64,000 bases of DNA from Deltaproteobacteria bacterium (GCA_019162745.1 JAFLLC010000072.1:49509-113508), one strand, 5' to 3'. Shown: positions 10,501 to 20,339, numbered from the stretch's first letter. The notes: generated by a model from the letters alone, not told the origin. Numbers and translations: made by a program.

Positions 10501-11476
10501 TGTAGGGAGCGACAGTTTTACCTACCGTGCGAGTGACGGTAACCTCATGTCCAATATCGCAACAGTAACGATAACGATCGCCATGGCCAACCAGTCACCT
10601 GTGGCGACGAATGACAGTTACAGCACCAGCGCAAATACGGCCATGAACCAAGCTGCACCGGGGGTGCTGAGTAACGACAGCGATCCCGAAGGCGCGACCC
10701 TGACGGCACAACTGGTGAGCGGCCCATCCCACGGGACACTCACCCTCAACAGTAACGGATCATTTGTCTTTTCTCCGATAGCGAATTACGTGGGAAGCGA
10801 CACTTTCACGTACCGTGCGAGTGATGGGACAACAAACAGCAACATTGCCACTGTGACCATATTGGTTGCATCAAGCAGTGGGGTGTTGTTCTCAGATGAT
10901 TTTACACGGCCTGCCGATGCGTCAGCCCCTTTATCCCCGTGGACCAGTGCCCTTGGCTCCTGGGCAGTAACCGGCGGCGTTTTGCAAGGATCCGGTTCGC
11001 CTTTCTCATATAGCCATATATATTATGCTCCCACTCCTCTTTGGGAGAACTACTCCGTGGAGGGTCGCTTCCAGTTTCCATCTACTACGGCTTTTGGCGG
11101 GGGCATCGGCTGCCGGGTAAATCCGGCTACCGGAGCCCAGTATAGTGCATGGATTTTTCCTGACAATTCAGAGGGTGGAGGCAATATGTTGAAGTTGGGG
11201 AAACTGTGGAGTTGGTCAACCTATAGCGGGACATCAATGGCCGAGGCGACTCTGCCGAGCGTCGGGACAGGGTGGCACACACTAAAAATGGTCTGTAATG
11301 GCAATCGAATCCAGGTTTATTACGACGGGATTTTAAAGCTTGATGTCACAGATAACAACTACGATTCACGGCCAGCGTATTTGACTGGCGGGATAGGCGT
11401 AGCTATGCTGACATTAAATGCCGCATATACCATGTCAGTCGATAAGGTCGTTGTGAGCAGCGTGAACAATAATTAG
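7589..11476 (+). CDS. Giant secreted modular protein: DUF2341 + GH43/GH32-like beta-propeller + Ig-like + LamG-like + two cadherin/VCBS-like repeats + LamG-like
   Basis: ORF 7541..11476; ATG 7589 follows AAGGAG and gives a signal peptide. WFDPAWNNRSTIMVSN (DUF2341), propeller segment, NQAPVATNDSYS...GVLSNDSDPEG repeats, duplicated LFSDDFTR...NNYDSRPAYL modules. Confidence 0.8.
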   Translation: MNFFSIAVVWFVMSILAGPLPASGDTITGWFDPAWNNRSTIMVSNPGGGLLNNFQVHLSLDSTFDFANANVDGSDVRFTSGDGTTLIPYWIESWNPVAKSASIWINIPAIAPSGTTLYLYHGNQLSSSASNGTATFDFFDSFEPGDSVPGYYLLGSEQTALVKDQIWETSAPHTLSVLPNNSGGYAYRGYYGLQAGCGGVGLAFSNDLSRWTKYVGNPLFVNGRWPSVLKKENIFYMLYTQDFCATSHINLATSSDGVNFSNVKTIVPAHSGYRNQNSHLFYNQEDGKYYIYWYSGDDTTFWEIRARNASTPEGLDDPSSEIVVLRSTDVLAAPNMLLIDGTYFLSTEILDSANQWATKIYSSSSPTSGFLPLPGNPVLADGSACFFQHVIGTQLHNYYCKATENIWTVDHRVADLTAGRILLQEQVPAPSRWTASGGTWTSATDTQQDGSTGGVVKGSIGSSIRELLLSSYTGTDYVLEAYGKLLGGNAWGLGARATDKYHLYSSNLYENLDSTNNLYEYSWLGGGVATLAYAATGQVDMGSWNKLSVKVHGNMIDVYKDDVLKLQTTSTQYASGAVALFGSPYTVAEFNNVLVRKYEAVEPTAAVASGTATAVASVSLDPVDVPGGSTSQGTVWLNGIAPAGGVLVSLNDNSPAAAVPATVTIPAGDVSAAFTITTTSVTSSTLATISAGYGGVIKTAVLTINPVTIPLFSDDFTRAPGTPNQLSPWTSALGSWAVTGGVLQGSGLPFSYSQSYYAPTPLWDNYAVEGRFQFPSAAFGGGIGCRVNPATGAQYSAWIFPDNSEGGKNVLKLGKLWSWSTFSGTSMAEASLPSVGTGWHTLKIVCNGNRIQVYYDGTSKIDVRDNNYDSRPAYLNGGIGVAMLTLNAAYTMSVDNVVVSSLSTNQAPVATNDSYSTSANKSLNQAAPGVLSNDSDPEGATLTAQLVSGPSHGTLTLNSNGSFAYTPTASYVGSDSFTYRASDGNLMSNIATVTITIAMANQSPVATNDSYSTSANTAMNQAAPGVLSNDSDPEGATLTAQLVSGPSHGTLTLNSNGSFVFSPIANYVGSDTFTYRASDGTTNSNIATVTILVASSSGVLFSDDFTRPADASAPLSPWTSALGSWAVTGGVLQGSGSPFSYSHIYYAPTPLWENYSVEGRFQFPSTTAFGGGIGCRVNPATGAQYSAWIFPDNSEGGGNMLKLGKLWSWSTYSGTSMAEATLPSVGTGWHTLKMVCNGNRIQVYYDGILKLDVTDNNYDSRPAYLTGGIGVAMLTLNAAYTMSVDKVVVSSVNNN
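10311..10872 (+). repeat. 288-bp (96-aa) tandem duplication of a cadherin/VCBS-like module
   Basis: CTGTGGCGACGAATGACAGTTACAGCACCAGCGCAAATA at 10311 and 10599; AACCAAGCTGCACCGGGGGTGCTGAGTAACGACAGC... at 10358 and 10646; constant 288-nt offset. Confidence 0.9.
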
Positions 11477-11613
11477 TTTCTCCGTGGCAGCTAATGCCAA
11501 TTATAAAGCTGGATACAGTTCGGCAACAGTCAGCAGAGAAGTATTAAGCGCATTAAACGCGCAAGAACGTGACTGTGTCTAATCCTGATTAGGAATTAGA
11601 AGGATGCGCTTCG

Positions 11614-14064
11614 ATGAAAACAGATATATGTCTCATATTAATATTACTCTGCCTTGCGCCTTCTGTACCACCGGCATTAGCGGCATCACACACAATTACA
11701 CCTTGGCGGGGAAATAAACCAGCGGCCGTGAGTCTCACTTTTGACGACGGTTATTCTTCGCAATATACTTTTGTTTTACCCTCCATTAATGAACGGGGCT
11801 TCAAGGGCACGTTTTTTATATTCACTGACTTTGTTGATTACTTTAACGGCTGGAATTGGTGGAAAGAAGCAGCAAGCAAGGGCCATGAGATAGCTAGTCA
11901 TACCAAAACACATCCCTATCTGACTGCGCTTCCTTTGAGTGAAGCCGAGTATGAAATCAGCATGTCAAAGGCGCTGATAGATGCGAACATACCCAGCCAG
12001 AAATGTTTTACCTTTGCGTATCCGTATGGTGACGTCAACACTGTAGTGAAGGCTTTGGTTCAGAAGTATTATATAGGTGCGCGTGGGACAGGCGCGGTGC
12101 TGAATGACTCTTTGACAGATACCCACAATGAGAACGCTTATGATGTGATCGGCTATACTGTTTTGCAGATGAAGAATTTGACTGATCTGGCGGTAAGCCA
12201 GAAGAAGTGGCTGATCCCCTGTTTCCACAGCTTCAGCCCCGGAGAATACGGGGGATGGACCTCAGATCAGTTACTCGCCTACCTGGACTACCTGAAGGGC
12301 AGGTCGGATCTGTGGATCACACCATTTGGGACAGCGATCAAGTATATAAAAGAGCGTGGTGCGGCAACGGTGAGCGTTTCAACACAAACCAGTGACATGA
12401 TAACATTGAATCTGACCGATACTCTGGACAATGCCATATTTGATTGCCCACTGACTTTGAGAAGCGAGGTGCCGACAAGCTGGACAAGTGTGAAGGTGCA
12501 GCAGGGAACAACAGTCACAGCCCGGGTGCCTGTCGCTGAGGGGAGCTCATGGGTTGTCTATTACGATGCAACCCCCGATAAAGGGATCATTACCCTGACT
12601 TCTGGAGCCGTTAGTTTACAACTAATTGCAGTCAACGACAGTTACGGCACTACCATGAATATTACACTGGACCAGGCGACTCCGGGTGTTCTGAGTAACG
12701 ACACTTCTCCCGAAGGTATGATCATGACCGCTCAACTGGTGAACGGCCCCTCCCATGGCACCATTACTCTTAATAGTAACGGCTCGTTTGTCTATGCTCC
12801 GATTTCGAACTATGTGGGAAGCGACAGCTTCACCTACCGTGTCAGCGATGGTACAACAAACAGTAATATTGCTACCGTGGCCATTTCGGTTACATCAACC
12901 AGTGGGGTACTGTTTTCAGATGACTTCACACGAACTCCAGGTGCCCCTAACCCTTTATCCCCATGGACCAACGGCCTAGGTTCGTGGGCAACAACCACCG
13001 GCGTATTGCAAGGTTCCGGATCGCTATTTTCATATAGCCAAATATATTATGCACCTACTCCTTTTTGGGATAATTATGCAGTGGAGGGGCGATTCCAGTT
13101 TCCAACTACAGCCTTTGGCGGGGGCATCGGTTGTCGAGTAAATCCGGCTACTGGCGCCCAGTACAGTGTATGGATTTTCCCGGATAATTCAGAGGGTGGA
13201 GGCAATGTATTGAAGTTGGGGAAAATGTGGGACTGGACAACATTTAGCGGTACTCCGATGGCCGAGGCCAGTCTCCCGAGCGTTGGCACGGGTTGGCATA
13301 CGCTTAAAATGGTCTGTAATGGCAACCGGATCCAGGTTTTTTACGACGGGATATCAAAAATCGATGTCACCGACAACAACTACGATTCACTGGCAGCGTA
13401 TTTAAGCGGGGGGGTCGGTGCGGCTATGTTGACATTGAATACCGCATATACCATGTCAGCTGACAACGTGGTGGTGAACAGTTTGAACATTAACTTACCC
13501 CCTGTAGCGGTTAACGACAGTTACAATATTACCGCAAATATCCCTCTTGATTTTGCTGCTCCTGGGGTACTGAGTAACGACAGCGATTCCGAAGGTGTGG
13601 CCCTGACAGTGCAACTGGTGAGTGGTCCGTCTCATGGTACCATCGTACTCAACAGCAACGGTTCTTTTGTCTACACCCCGGCAGCGGGCTATGTAGGCAG
13701 CGATAGCTTTACGTACAGGGCAAACGATGGGACATACAGCAGTAATGTTGCAACAGTCACAATTACTGTTGTGCCGGCGCTGGCATTAAGTTCGCTTTTG
13801 CTTAACCCGACTAGTGTTAGGGGCGGTACGACCTCCATGGGTACTGTGACATTAAGCGGTCCTGCGCCGGGTGGCGGTGTGGTGGTGTCGTTAAGCGACA
13901 ATTCATCATCAGCAACTGTTCCTGTAAATGCCACTGTACCGGCTGGAAACACAAGCGCCACATTCAAAATTTCAACCACAGTAGTGACTCGGAATAGATC
14001 AGCCACTATTACAGCAGTTTATGGCGGTGTGACCAAAAGTGCCATATTGACAATTACCCGATAA
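11614..14064 (+). CDS. Secreted polysaccharide deacetylase (NodB-like) fused to cadherin/VCBS, LamG-like and Ig-like modules
   Basis: Signal peptide; AAVSLTFDDGYSSQYTFVLPSI, EIASHTKTHPYLT; C-terminal modules closely similar to those of the preceding gene. Confidence 0.88.
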   Translation: MKTDICLILILLCLAPSVPPALAASHTITPWRGNKPAAVSLTFDDGYSSQYTFVLPSINERGFKGTFFIFTDFVDYFNGWNWWKEAASKGHEIASHTKTHPYLTALPLSEAEYEISMSKALIDANIPSQKCFTFAYPYGDVNTVVKALVQKYYIGARGTGAVLNDSLTDTHNENAYDVIGYTVLQMKNLTDLAVSQKKWLIPCFHSFSPGEYGGWTSDQLLAYLDYLKGRSDLWITPFGTAIKYIKERGAATVSVSTQTSDMITLNLTDTLDNAIFDCPLTLRSEVPTSWTSVKVQQGTTVTARVPVAEGSSWVVYYDATPDKGIITLTSGAVSLQLIAVNDSYGTTMNITLDQATPGVLSNDTSPEGMIMTAQLVNGPSHGTITLNSNGSFVYAPISNYVGSDSFTYRVSDGTTNSNIATVAISVTSTSGVLFSDDFTRTPGAPNPLSPWTNGLGSWATTTGVLQGSGSLFSYSQIYYAPTPFWDNYAVEGRFQFPTTAFGGGIGCRVNPATGAQYSVWIFPDNSEGGGNVLKLGKMWDWTTFSGTPMAEASLPSVGTGWHTLKMVCNGNRIQVFYDGISKIDVTDNNYDSLAAYLSGGVGAAMLTLNTAYTMSADNVVVNSLNINLPPVAVNDSYNITANIPLDFAAPGVLSNDSDSEGVALTVQLVSGPSHGTIVLNSNGSFVYTPAAGYVGSDSFTYRANDGTYSSNVATVTITVVPALALSSLLLNPTSVRGGTTSMGTVTLSGPAPGGGVVVSLSDNSSSATVPVNATVPAGNTSATFKISTTVVTRNRSATITAVYGGVTKSAILTITR

Positions 14065-14066
14065 TT

Positions 14067-14115
14067 ATCCTGCAAAACCTCCGCGGCATTAAAGATATCG
14101 GTAGTTTTGCAGGAT
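14067..14115 (+). terminator. Long hairpin after the modular deacetylase gene
   Basis: ATCCTGCAAAAC (14067-14078) perfectly complementary to GTTTTGCAGGAT (14104-14115). Confidence 0.45.
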
Positions 14116-14280
14116 ACCCTATTTGTAACACGCGCCTAATTTTTAACATTGTTCTTTCTTCCTCGCAAATCCGGCGCTAAAGCCAACCTACCCGCGTCTC
14201 ACTAATATTATCTTACTCTGCCCTAACACACACTAAGTGTCTAATATACCGTTTTATATGATAAATACAGATTTATACTT

Positions 14281-14297
14281 TTGGCATAATTCATGAT
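14281..14297 (+). promoter_or_regulatory. Sigma-54-like promoter variant
   Basis: TTGGCATAATTCATGAT; upstream TAATATACCGTTTT aligns at the same distance as in the 2868 site. Confidence 0.5.
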
Positions 14298-14395
14298 TAA
14301 TAATTTAGCAGCATATACCATTATCAGTCCTATTGTTGCGTCGTCATGATTGTGATGAGATGCCTGAAAGTGAATTGTGTGAGTGGAGGCATGTG

Positions 14396-15658
14396 ATGAA
14401 AAAATCTATTGATGATCTGGCTATCTTTGGCGGATCTCCCTCTTTTCAAGAGCCGCTTCATGTTGGACGTCCTAATTTCGGCGACCGGTCGAGATTGTTT
14501 GAGCGTATCAATGACATGCTGGACAGAAAGTGGCTCAGCAATAATGGGCCTTACGTACAGGAGTTTGAACGGAGAGTTGCCGATATGATCGGTGTTAAAC
14601 AGTGCATTGCTCTATGCAACGGTACGATTGCGCTGGAGATAGCCATCCGGGCACTTGAATTAAAAGGTGAAGTCATTCTCCCTTCATTTACCTTTGTGGC
14701 TACCGCACATGCGCTGCAATGGCAGGAGATAACACCGGTCTTCTGCGATATTGATCCAAACACACATACTATTGATCCTGCCTGCATAGAAAAGATGATC
14801 ACACCCCGGACAACAGGAATTATCGGAGTGAATGTTTGGGGGCGCCCTTGTGACATAGAAGCAATAGAAAAAATCGCCGCTGAGCATCATTTGAAGCTGC
14901 TCTTTGATTCCGCTCACGGATTTGGCTGCTCCGCTAAAGGTAAAATGCTTGGCGGCTTCGGAAATGCTGAAATATTCAGTTTTCATCCAACAAAGTTTTT
15001 TAACACATCCGAAGGTGGTGCGATAGTTACCAATGATGATGCTTTGGCCAAGAAAATACGACTGATGAAGAATTTCGGGTTCTCCGGATATGACAATGTT
15101 GTCTATGTAGGAACAAATGGAAAGATGAACGAATTCTCAGCGCTTACCGGCCTGACAAATTTCGAAAGCATTGATAGATTTATTTCAGTAAACAGCATGA
15201 ATTATGATTCATACAGGTGTGAACTCAACCATATACCAGGGATAAGTCTGATTCAATACGACAAACAGGAAAAATGCAATTTTCAATATATCGTCCTTGA
15301 AATAGATGAAGCCAACACCGTTCTTTCGAGAGATCAGCTCGTGGACATTTTATGTGCTGAGAATATTCTTGCCAGACGTTACTTCTATCCCGGATGTCAC
15401 AAAATGGAACCGTACCGTTCTTATTTTCCACATGCAGGGCTGATGCTGCCGGAAACAGAGAAGCTTACAAAGCGTGTGCTTTCTCTACCTACAGGCACTG
15501 CTGTCAGCTCAGATGAGATTCAAAAAATATGTCAGATAATAAGATTATCGGTATCAGATGGTTACGAAACAACTAAACGGATGCAAGGGAAATTTATTGT
15601 GGAACCGCCTAGTGATGCACACAGCTTTAAAAATCTGCCGATCATGGCCTCAGCATAG
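14396..15658 (+). CDS. DegT/DnrJ/EryC1/StrS aminotransferase
   Basis: Start MKKSIDDLAIFGG after GTGGAGG; LPSFTFVATAHALQW, FSFHPTKFFNTSEGGAIVTN. Confidence 0.92.
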   Translation: MKKSIDDLAIFGGSPSFQEPLHVGRPNFGDRSRLFERINDMLDRKWLSNNGPYVQEFERRVADMIGVKQCIALCNGTIALEIAIRALELKGEVILPSFTFVATAHALQWQEITPVFCDIDPNTHTIDPACIEKMITPRTTGIIGVNVWGRPCDIEAIEKIAAEHHLKLLFDSAHGFGCSAKGKMLGGFGNAEIFSFHPTKFFNTSEGGAIVTNDDALAKKIRLMKNFGFSGYDNVVYVGTNGKMNEFSALTGLTNFESIDRFISVNSMNYDSYRCELNHIPGISLIQYDKQEKCNFQYIVLEIDEANTVLSRDQLVDILCAENILARRYFYPGCHKMEPYRSYFPHAGLMLPETEKLTKRVLSLPTGTAVSSDEIQKICQIIRLSVSDGYETTKRMQGKFIVEPPSDAHSFKNLPIMASA

Positions 15659-15741
15659 AACCAATACGAATATTTGGCCGACGACCGTGGGAAAAGTTTT
15701 CAGAACGGAAATGACCATGAATCTTCATTAAAAGAGGCGAT

Positions 15742-16779
15742 ATGAAAGTAAGCGTAGCAATCGTTACGTACAATCATGAAAAATATATTGCGAAAGCTCT
15801 CGATACCGTTCTGATGCAGAGGGTCAGCTTTGAGTACGAAATCATAATCGGCGAAGATTGCTCGACAGATAATACCCGGAATATCGTAACCACATACAAA
15901 GCACGATACCCGGATAAGGTCAGACTGTTTTTGAATGAAAGAAATCTGGGCATGCACGCTAACGGTGCTCAGGTTTTACAGGCGTGCGAGGGTGAATATA
16001 TTGCCATGCTTGACGGCGACGATTATTGGACTTCGCCGGAAAAACTGCAGAAGCAGGTGAATTATCTCGACAGCCATCCCGAATGTTCAGCCTGTTTTCA
16101 TGACGCCCTGATTATCCCGGATGACCGGAGCGATGAGCCGTTGCATTATCGCGCAAAGCAAAAAGAGTTCTCAACCGTGGAGGATTTGTTGCTAGACAAC
16201 TTTATTCCGACTGCCGCTGTGATGTTTCGCCGCGGGTTGATAGAAAGTGTGCCTGGCTGGGCAAAAACGTTAAAAATGGGCGATTGGGTCATTCATATTC
16301 TGAATGCTCTTCATGGCCCGGTTGGCTACATCGATGAAACAATGTCCGTGTATGTCGTTCATCGTGGCGGCGTATGGTCTATGAAAACCTGGCAGGAGCA
16401 TACCATGGCGATGATTGAACTGTTTGAAGCTCTGGACAGACACCTGGAGCCAAAATATACGAGTAGTACAAGACAAATTTTACGTTGGAGGTATTTCGAT
16501 GCTTCTGTCAAGTACGAACAATTAGGCGAGATGGCATGCGCCAGGTCTTTTGCGGTGAAGGCCTTTGTAAAGCATTTATTGATATTTAGTGAGCAACTTT
16601 TTTGTTGGAAGAGAACGGAGTCAAATGTATTACCGACTTATATGACGTCAGTGAAGGGTGCATGTCTGTTTAAATCATTGTTGAGATTATGCGTAGTTCC
16701 TGTGATGCGAACATATTTTCCGCTCCCTCTGTACAAGTTTATGGGTGCCATTGCCAGGAAGCTTGATTTGGGGCTTTAG
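15742..16779 (+). CDS. Family 2 glycosyltransferase
   Basis: KVSVAIVTYNHEKYIAKALDTVLMQ, GEDCSTDNT, MLDGDDYW. Confidence 0.9.
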   Translation: MKVSVAIVTYNHEKYIAKALDTVLMQRVSFEYEIIIGEDCSTDNTRNIVTTYKARYPDKVRLFLNERNLGMHANGAQVLQACEGEYIAMLDGDDYWTSPEKLQKQVNYLDSHPECSACFHDALIIPDDRSDEPLHYRAKQKEFSTVEDLLLDNFIPTAAVMFRRGLIESVPGWAKTLKMGDWVIHILNALHGPVGYIDETMSVYVVHRGGVWSMKTWQEHTMAMIELFEALDRHLEPKYTSSTRQILRWRYFDASVKYEQLGEMACARSFAVKAFVKHLLIFSEQLFCWKRTESNVLPTYMTSVKGACLFKSLLRLCVVPVMRTYFPLPLYKFMGAIARKLDLGL

Positions 16780-16824
16780 AGATAATCCGGGTATTGCTGC
16801 AGTGTGTCCTGGAGGTAATTTAAA

Positions 16825-17736
16825 ATGCAGGAATTACCGTTGGTAAGTATCATTATCCCAACCTACAACAATAACCCGGTGGTATGTCAGGCTATTGATT
16901 GTTCGCTGAATCAGACCTACGGGAATTTGGAAATAATAGTTGTTGACGATGGGTCCACTGACAATACAGAGCAATTGCTGAATGAAAAATATAAAGGGAG
17001 AATTATTTACGTACACCAGAAAAATAGAGGGCCTGGGAGTGCCAGAAATACAGGGATAAGGCACTCATCAGGGAAATATGTACAGTTCCTTGATGCCGAT
17101 GATCTGCTCGACCCGGACAAGATACGCATCCAGATAACGGGCTTGAGAAAAATCTCCGGAAAGGCGTTGAGTTACTGCGATTATGTCCGTTGCGACATGG
17201 ATGATGTCACGGTGGCGTATGGCCGCACCAGTCCGGTATTGCAGAATAAATCCCCTTTTGATGACATTTTGATGAAATGGGAGACGCAGTTGTGCATCCC
17301 GATGCACTGTTTTATCTTCGATGCGGTGTTTTTCAAGGAATGCGGCATAGCATTCGATGAAAGTCTGCCTGCTAACGAGGACTGGGAGTGTTGGATGAAC
17401 ATCTTTGCCCTTTCCCCCATGGTTGATTTTGTCGACAGGGTCCTGGCCAGTTATCGCGTAAGGGAAAATTCCAGATGTGCTGACAGGCTGAAGATGAGAA
17501 ACAGCCATATTATGGCGATAGATATGCAGATCAAAAAGAACCGATTTAAGAGAGATGTTGTTGAAAAACTTGAAATAAGGAAAAAACAAATTATGCACAT
17601 CTATAGGGATGTGCGTTTGATGGCCAGGATAATAAAAGTGTTTCCTCCGGTTGTGAAAAAACTGTGCAGTGAAATTATCCCTTGGAGAATTCAAAAGAAC
17701 TTCGATTTACATGAATGCTTTATGGCAAGGGATTGA
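16825..17736 (+). CDS. Family 2 glycosyltransferase
   Basis: PLVSIIIPTYNNNPVVCQAIDCSLNQTY, VVDDGSTDNT, FLDADDLL. Confidence 0.9.
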   Translation: MQELPLVSIIIPTYNNNPVVCQAIDCSLNQTYGNLEIIVVDDGSTDNTEQLLNEKYKGRIIYVHQKNRGPGSARNTGIRHSSGKYVQFLDADDLLDPDKIRIQITGLRKISGKALSYCDYVRCDMDDVTVAYGRTSPVLQNKSPFDDILMKWETQLCIPMHCFIFDAVFFKECGIAFDESLPANEDWECWMNIFALSPMVDFVDRVLASYRVRENSRCADRLKMRNSHIMAIDMQIKKNRFKRDVVEKLEIRKKQIMHIYRDVRLMARIIKVFPPVVKKLCSEIIPWRIQKNFDLHECFMARD

Positions 17737-17851
17737 AAAGGACATGAAGAGGCAGGCGTTGAAATAACGATGATGTGCCATGGAGACACAATAAACAATG
17801 TAACAAATACAATATGATGTAAAAAAAATTTGCGGCGTTAGGAGTTTTTTT

Positions 17852-18919
17852 ATGGCCCGATTGATTGCTTTCTATCTCCCGCAATATCATCCGATTCCGG
17901 AGAATGACGAGTGGTGGGGTAAGGGTTTCACAGAGTGGACAAACGTCGGAAAAGCGAAACCGCTGTTCCGGGGGCACTATCAGCCCCATGTCCCTGCCGA
18001 CCTGGGTTATTATGACCTCAGGGTGCCTGAAACAAGATCCGCACAAGCTGAAATGGCGAGAGAATACGGCATTGAGGCATTCTGCTACTATCACTACTGG
18101 TTTGCCGGAAAGAGAATACTGGAACGACCTTTCACCGAAGTTCTGCGCTCAGGACAACCTAATTTTCCCTTTTGCCTGTGCTGGGCAAATGGGACATGGA
18201 CTGGCATATGGCATGGTTGTCCGAATAAAGTACTTATAGAGCAAACCTATCCCGGCTATGATGACCATCGTGCTCACTTTTACGAGTTATTGCCGGCATT
18301 CTTGGACAAACGTTATGTAACTGTAGATGGTAAACCACTGTTGTTGATTTATCAGCCTAATGAAATTCCTGATGTTCATAAGGTTTTGGACTTCTGGAGG
18401 GGCATGGCGGTGAATGCCGGGCTGCCAGATCTGCATATGGTGGCGATCTTACATAGAGACAAATCCTGGAATCCCCAACAGCATGGATTCGATGCAGCAG
18501 TTAGGCAAGATCTTCCGCGGCCTAGGTGGGTAGATGTGCCATCGCGTCGGCCTATTACAAAGATTATTGATTTATTAAATGACAAATGCGGCAAGCCTAC
18601 AATTTATCGTTACGAGGACATGCTGTTGAAAATGCTTCCTGACAAAGTTTCGAGTATCGAAAATTACCTCTGCTTAATCCCAAACTGGGATAATACACCT
18701 CGAAGCGGACATAATGGTCTTGTGTTGCAAGGATCCACTCCTGAATTGTTTAGAGTTCAAGTAAAGAAGGCGCTAGAAATAATGAAAGATGTTCCCGTGG
18801 AGCACAAAGTTATTTTTGTTAAGTCATGGAATGAATGGGCAGAGGGAAATTACCTTGAGCCGGACCATAAATTTGGGAGGGGTTATCTTGAAGTTATTCG
18901 TGATGAAGTATTTAGGTGA
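17852..18919 (+). CDS. WbsX-like / GH99-like domain protein
   Basis: LIAFYLPQYHPIPENDEWWGKGFTEWTNVGKAKPLFRGHYQPHVPADLGYYDLR; FVKSWNEWAEGNYLEPD. Confidence 0.9.
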   Translation: MARLIAFYLPQYHPIPENDEWWGKGFTEWTNVGKAKPLFRGHYQPHVPADLGYYDLRVPETRSAQAEMAREYGIEAFCYYHYWFAGKRILERPFTEVLRSGQPNFPFCLCWANGTWTGIWHGCPNKVLIEQTYPGYDDHRAHFYELLPAFLDKRYVTVDGKPLLLIYQPNEIPDVHKVLDFWRGMAVNAGLPDLHMVAILHRDKSWNPQQHGFDAAVRQDLPRPRWVDVPSRRPITKIIDLLNDKCGKPTIYRYEDMLLKMLPDKVSSIENYLCLIPNWDNTPRSGHNGLVLQGSTPELFRVQVKKALEIMKDVPVEHKVIFVKSWNEWAEGNYLEPDHKFGRGYLEVIRDEVFR

Positions 18920-19010
18920 GTTGGTAGATTTGGTAGAGTAAATGGCATAGCTATGGATATCAGCATCGTTAGTGTAAATACAACAAAATCGTTATCCAAG
19001 GAAAATAGTA

Positions 19011-20339
19011 ATGAAAATATTTTCAAGATTAATTAATGAGATATACGAATGCTGCTCTTTTGCGCTGAGACTTGCTATCGATGTGTGCCGGCGAGTCAAG
19101 AAGCCGATTACTCGGATTCGCCGTGCGGCCATAGTAACACGCAAAGACTTGTTTCCTGTAAATCATGGCGGTGCTGTCAAAATAGTGCAAACTGCCAAAT
19201 CCTTATCTCATCATTACGATGAAGTTCTTGTCATTACCCAATCCTGCTATAATTACTATGTGTTCAGTAAGGGCGAAGTCCATCAACATACTTATCCTTT
19301 GATAGCGAGATGGGCTTTCAAAGTACAATCAATAGATCATAATCGATTGCTCCGCTCAACGGGATTTCCTAAGTGTGAGCAATGGATGACCCTGCCTTTT
19401 TTTGACAGTAATTTTAAATTCCGAGTTCTGTATCTTGCCGTTCAGCGTTCATTCGAGGTTATGCAGGCAGAGTTTTCCCCATTCGTATATGCTTGTGATT
19501 GGGCCTCCAGAGTTTATCCCGATCTTTCCAGAATCGCTGTTGAGCACAATATCGAATTCATGCGGATAGGCGCAACCTACAATCTTTCCGCTTCCGACAT
19601 TCAAAAAATGAAGAAATTTGAGATTAAAGCATGTAGATCCTGTGATCGTGTAGTGGCCGTTTCTGAAGTGGATAGAGACGCATTGATTCAGAATGGCGTT
19701 GAAGCCTCACGAATGTCCGTTATCCCATTAGGTGTGGATTTATCAGAGTACAAGAACCTGGATATTGAAGCGGTCAGTGCCATCCGACAGGAATATGGCT
19801 TTCTCCCTGATGATTTCATCATTATGTTCCATGGTGTTCTTTGTTATAAACCCAACTATGATGCAGTTCGCCTGCTTGCACAGGAAATCATGCCCCGTCT
19901 CCGCTCCATGGGATGTTCTGCCAAATGTCTCTTGGTCGGCAGATATCCATCAACTGAATTTGCAGCCAGCGATATCATCCTGACAGGAGCAGTGGACAGG
20001 CTTTCTCCTTTTATTCAGGCGGCCGATGTTGCAGTGGTCCCCTTGCTTGATGGAGGTGGCACCAGATTGAAAATATTGGAATACTTTGCCGCCGGTGTCC
20101 CTGTAATATCAACAGCCAAGGGGGCGGAAGGAATCAAAGCTGAATCTGGTAAAGATATCCTCATTGAAGACTCAATGGATGGCATTGCCGGACTAATCAA
20201 TGAATTACGAGCCAATACTGCGATACGTCGCACCATAAGTAATAATGCTCGTCAGTTTGTACAAAACTTCGGATGGGATCGATTGGCTGAAGACTATTGT
20301 CTCCTTTATACAGAAGTAATGCAGTCAAAATTTATTTAA
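19011..20339 (+). CDS. GT4-type glycosyltransferase
   Basis: VIPLGVDLSEY, VPLLDGGGTRLKILEYFAAGVPVISTAKGAEG. Confidence 0.88.
   Translation: MKIFSRLINEIYECCSFALRLAIDVCRRVKKPITRIRRAAIVTRKDLFPVNHGGAVKIVQTAKSLSHHYDEVLVITQSCYNYYVFSKGEVHQHTYPLIARWAFKVQSIDHNRLLRSTGFPKCEQWMTLPFFDSNFKFRVLYLAVQRSFEVMQAEFSPFVYACDWASRVYPDLSRIAVEHNIEFMRIGATYNLSASDIQKMKKFEIKACRSCDRVVAVSEVDRDALIQNGVEASRMSVIPLGVDLSEYKNLDIEAVSAIRQEYGFLPDDFIIMFHGVLCYKPNYDAVRLLAQEIMPRLRSMGCSAKCLLVGRYPSTEFAASDIILTGAVDRLSPFIQAADVAVVPLLDGGGTRLKILEYFAAGVPVISTAKGAEGIKAESGKDILIEDSMDGIAGLINELRANTAIRRTISNNARQFVQNFGWDRLAEDYCLLYTEVMQSKFI

Noticed and set aside
17068-17694. 208-aa minus-strand ORF antisense to a GT2 gene
   Set aside because: Composition typical of a shadow ORF; no motif support.
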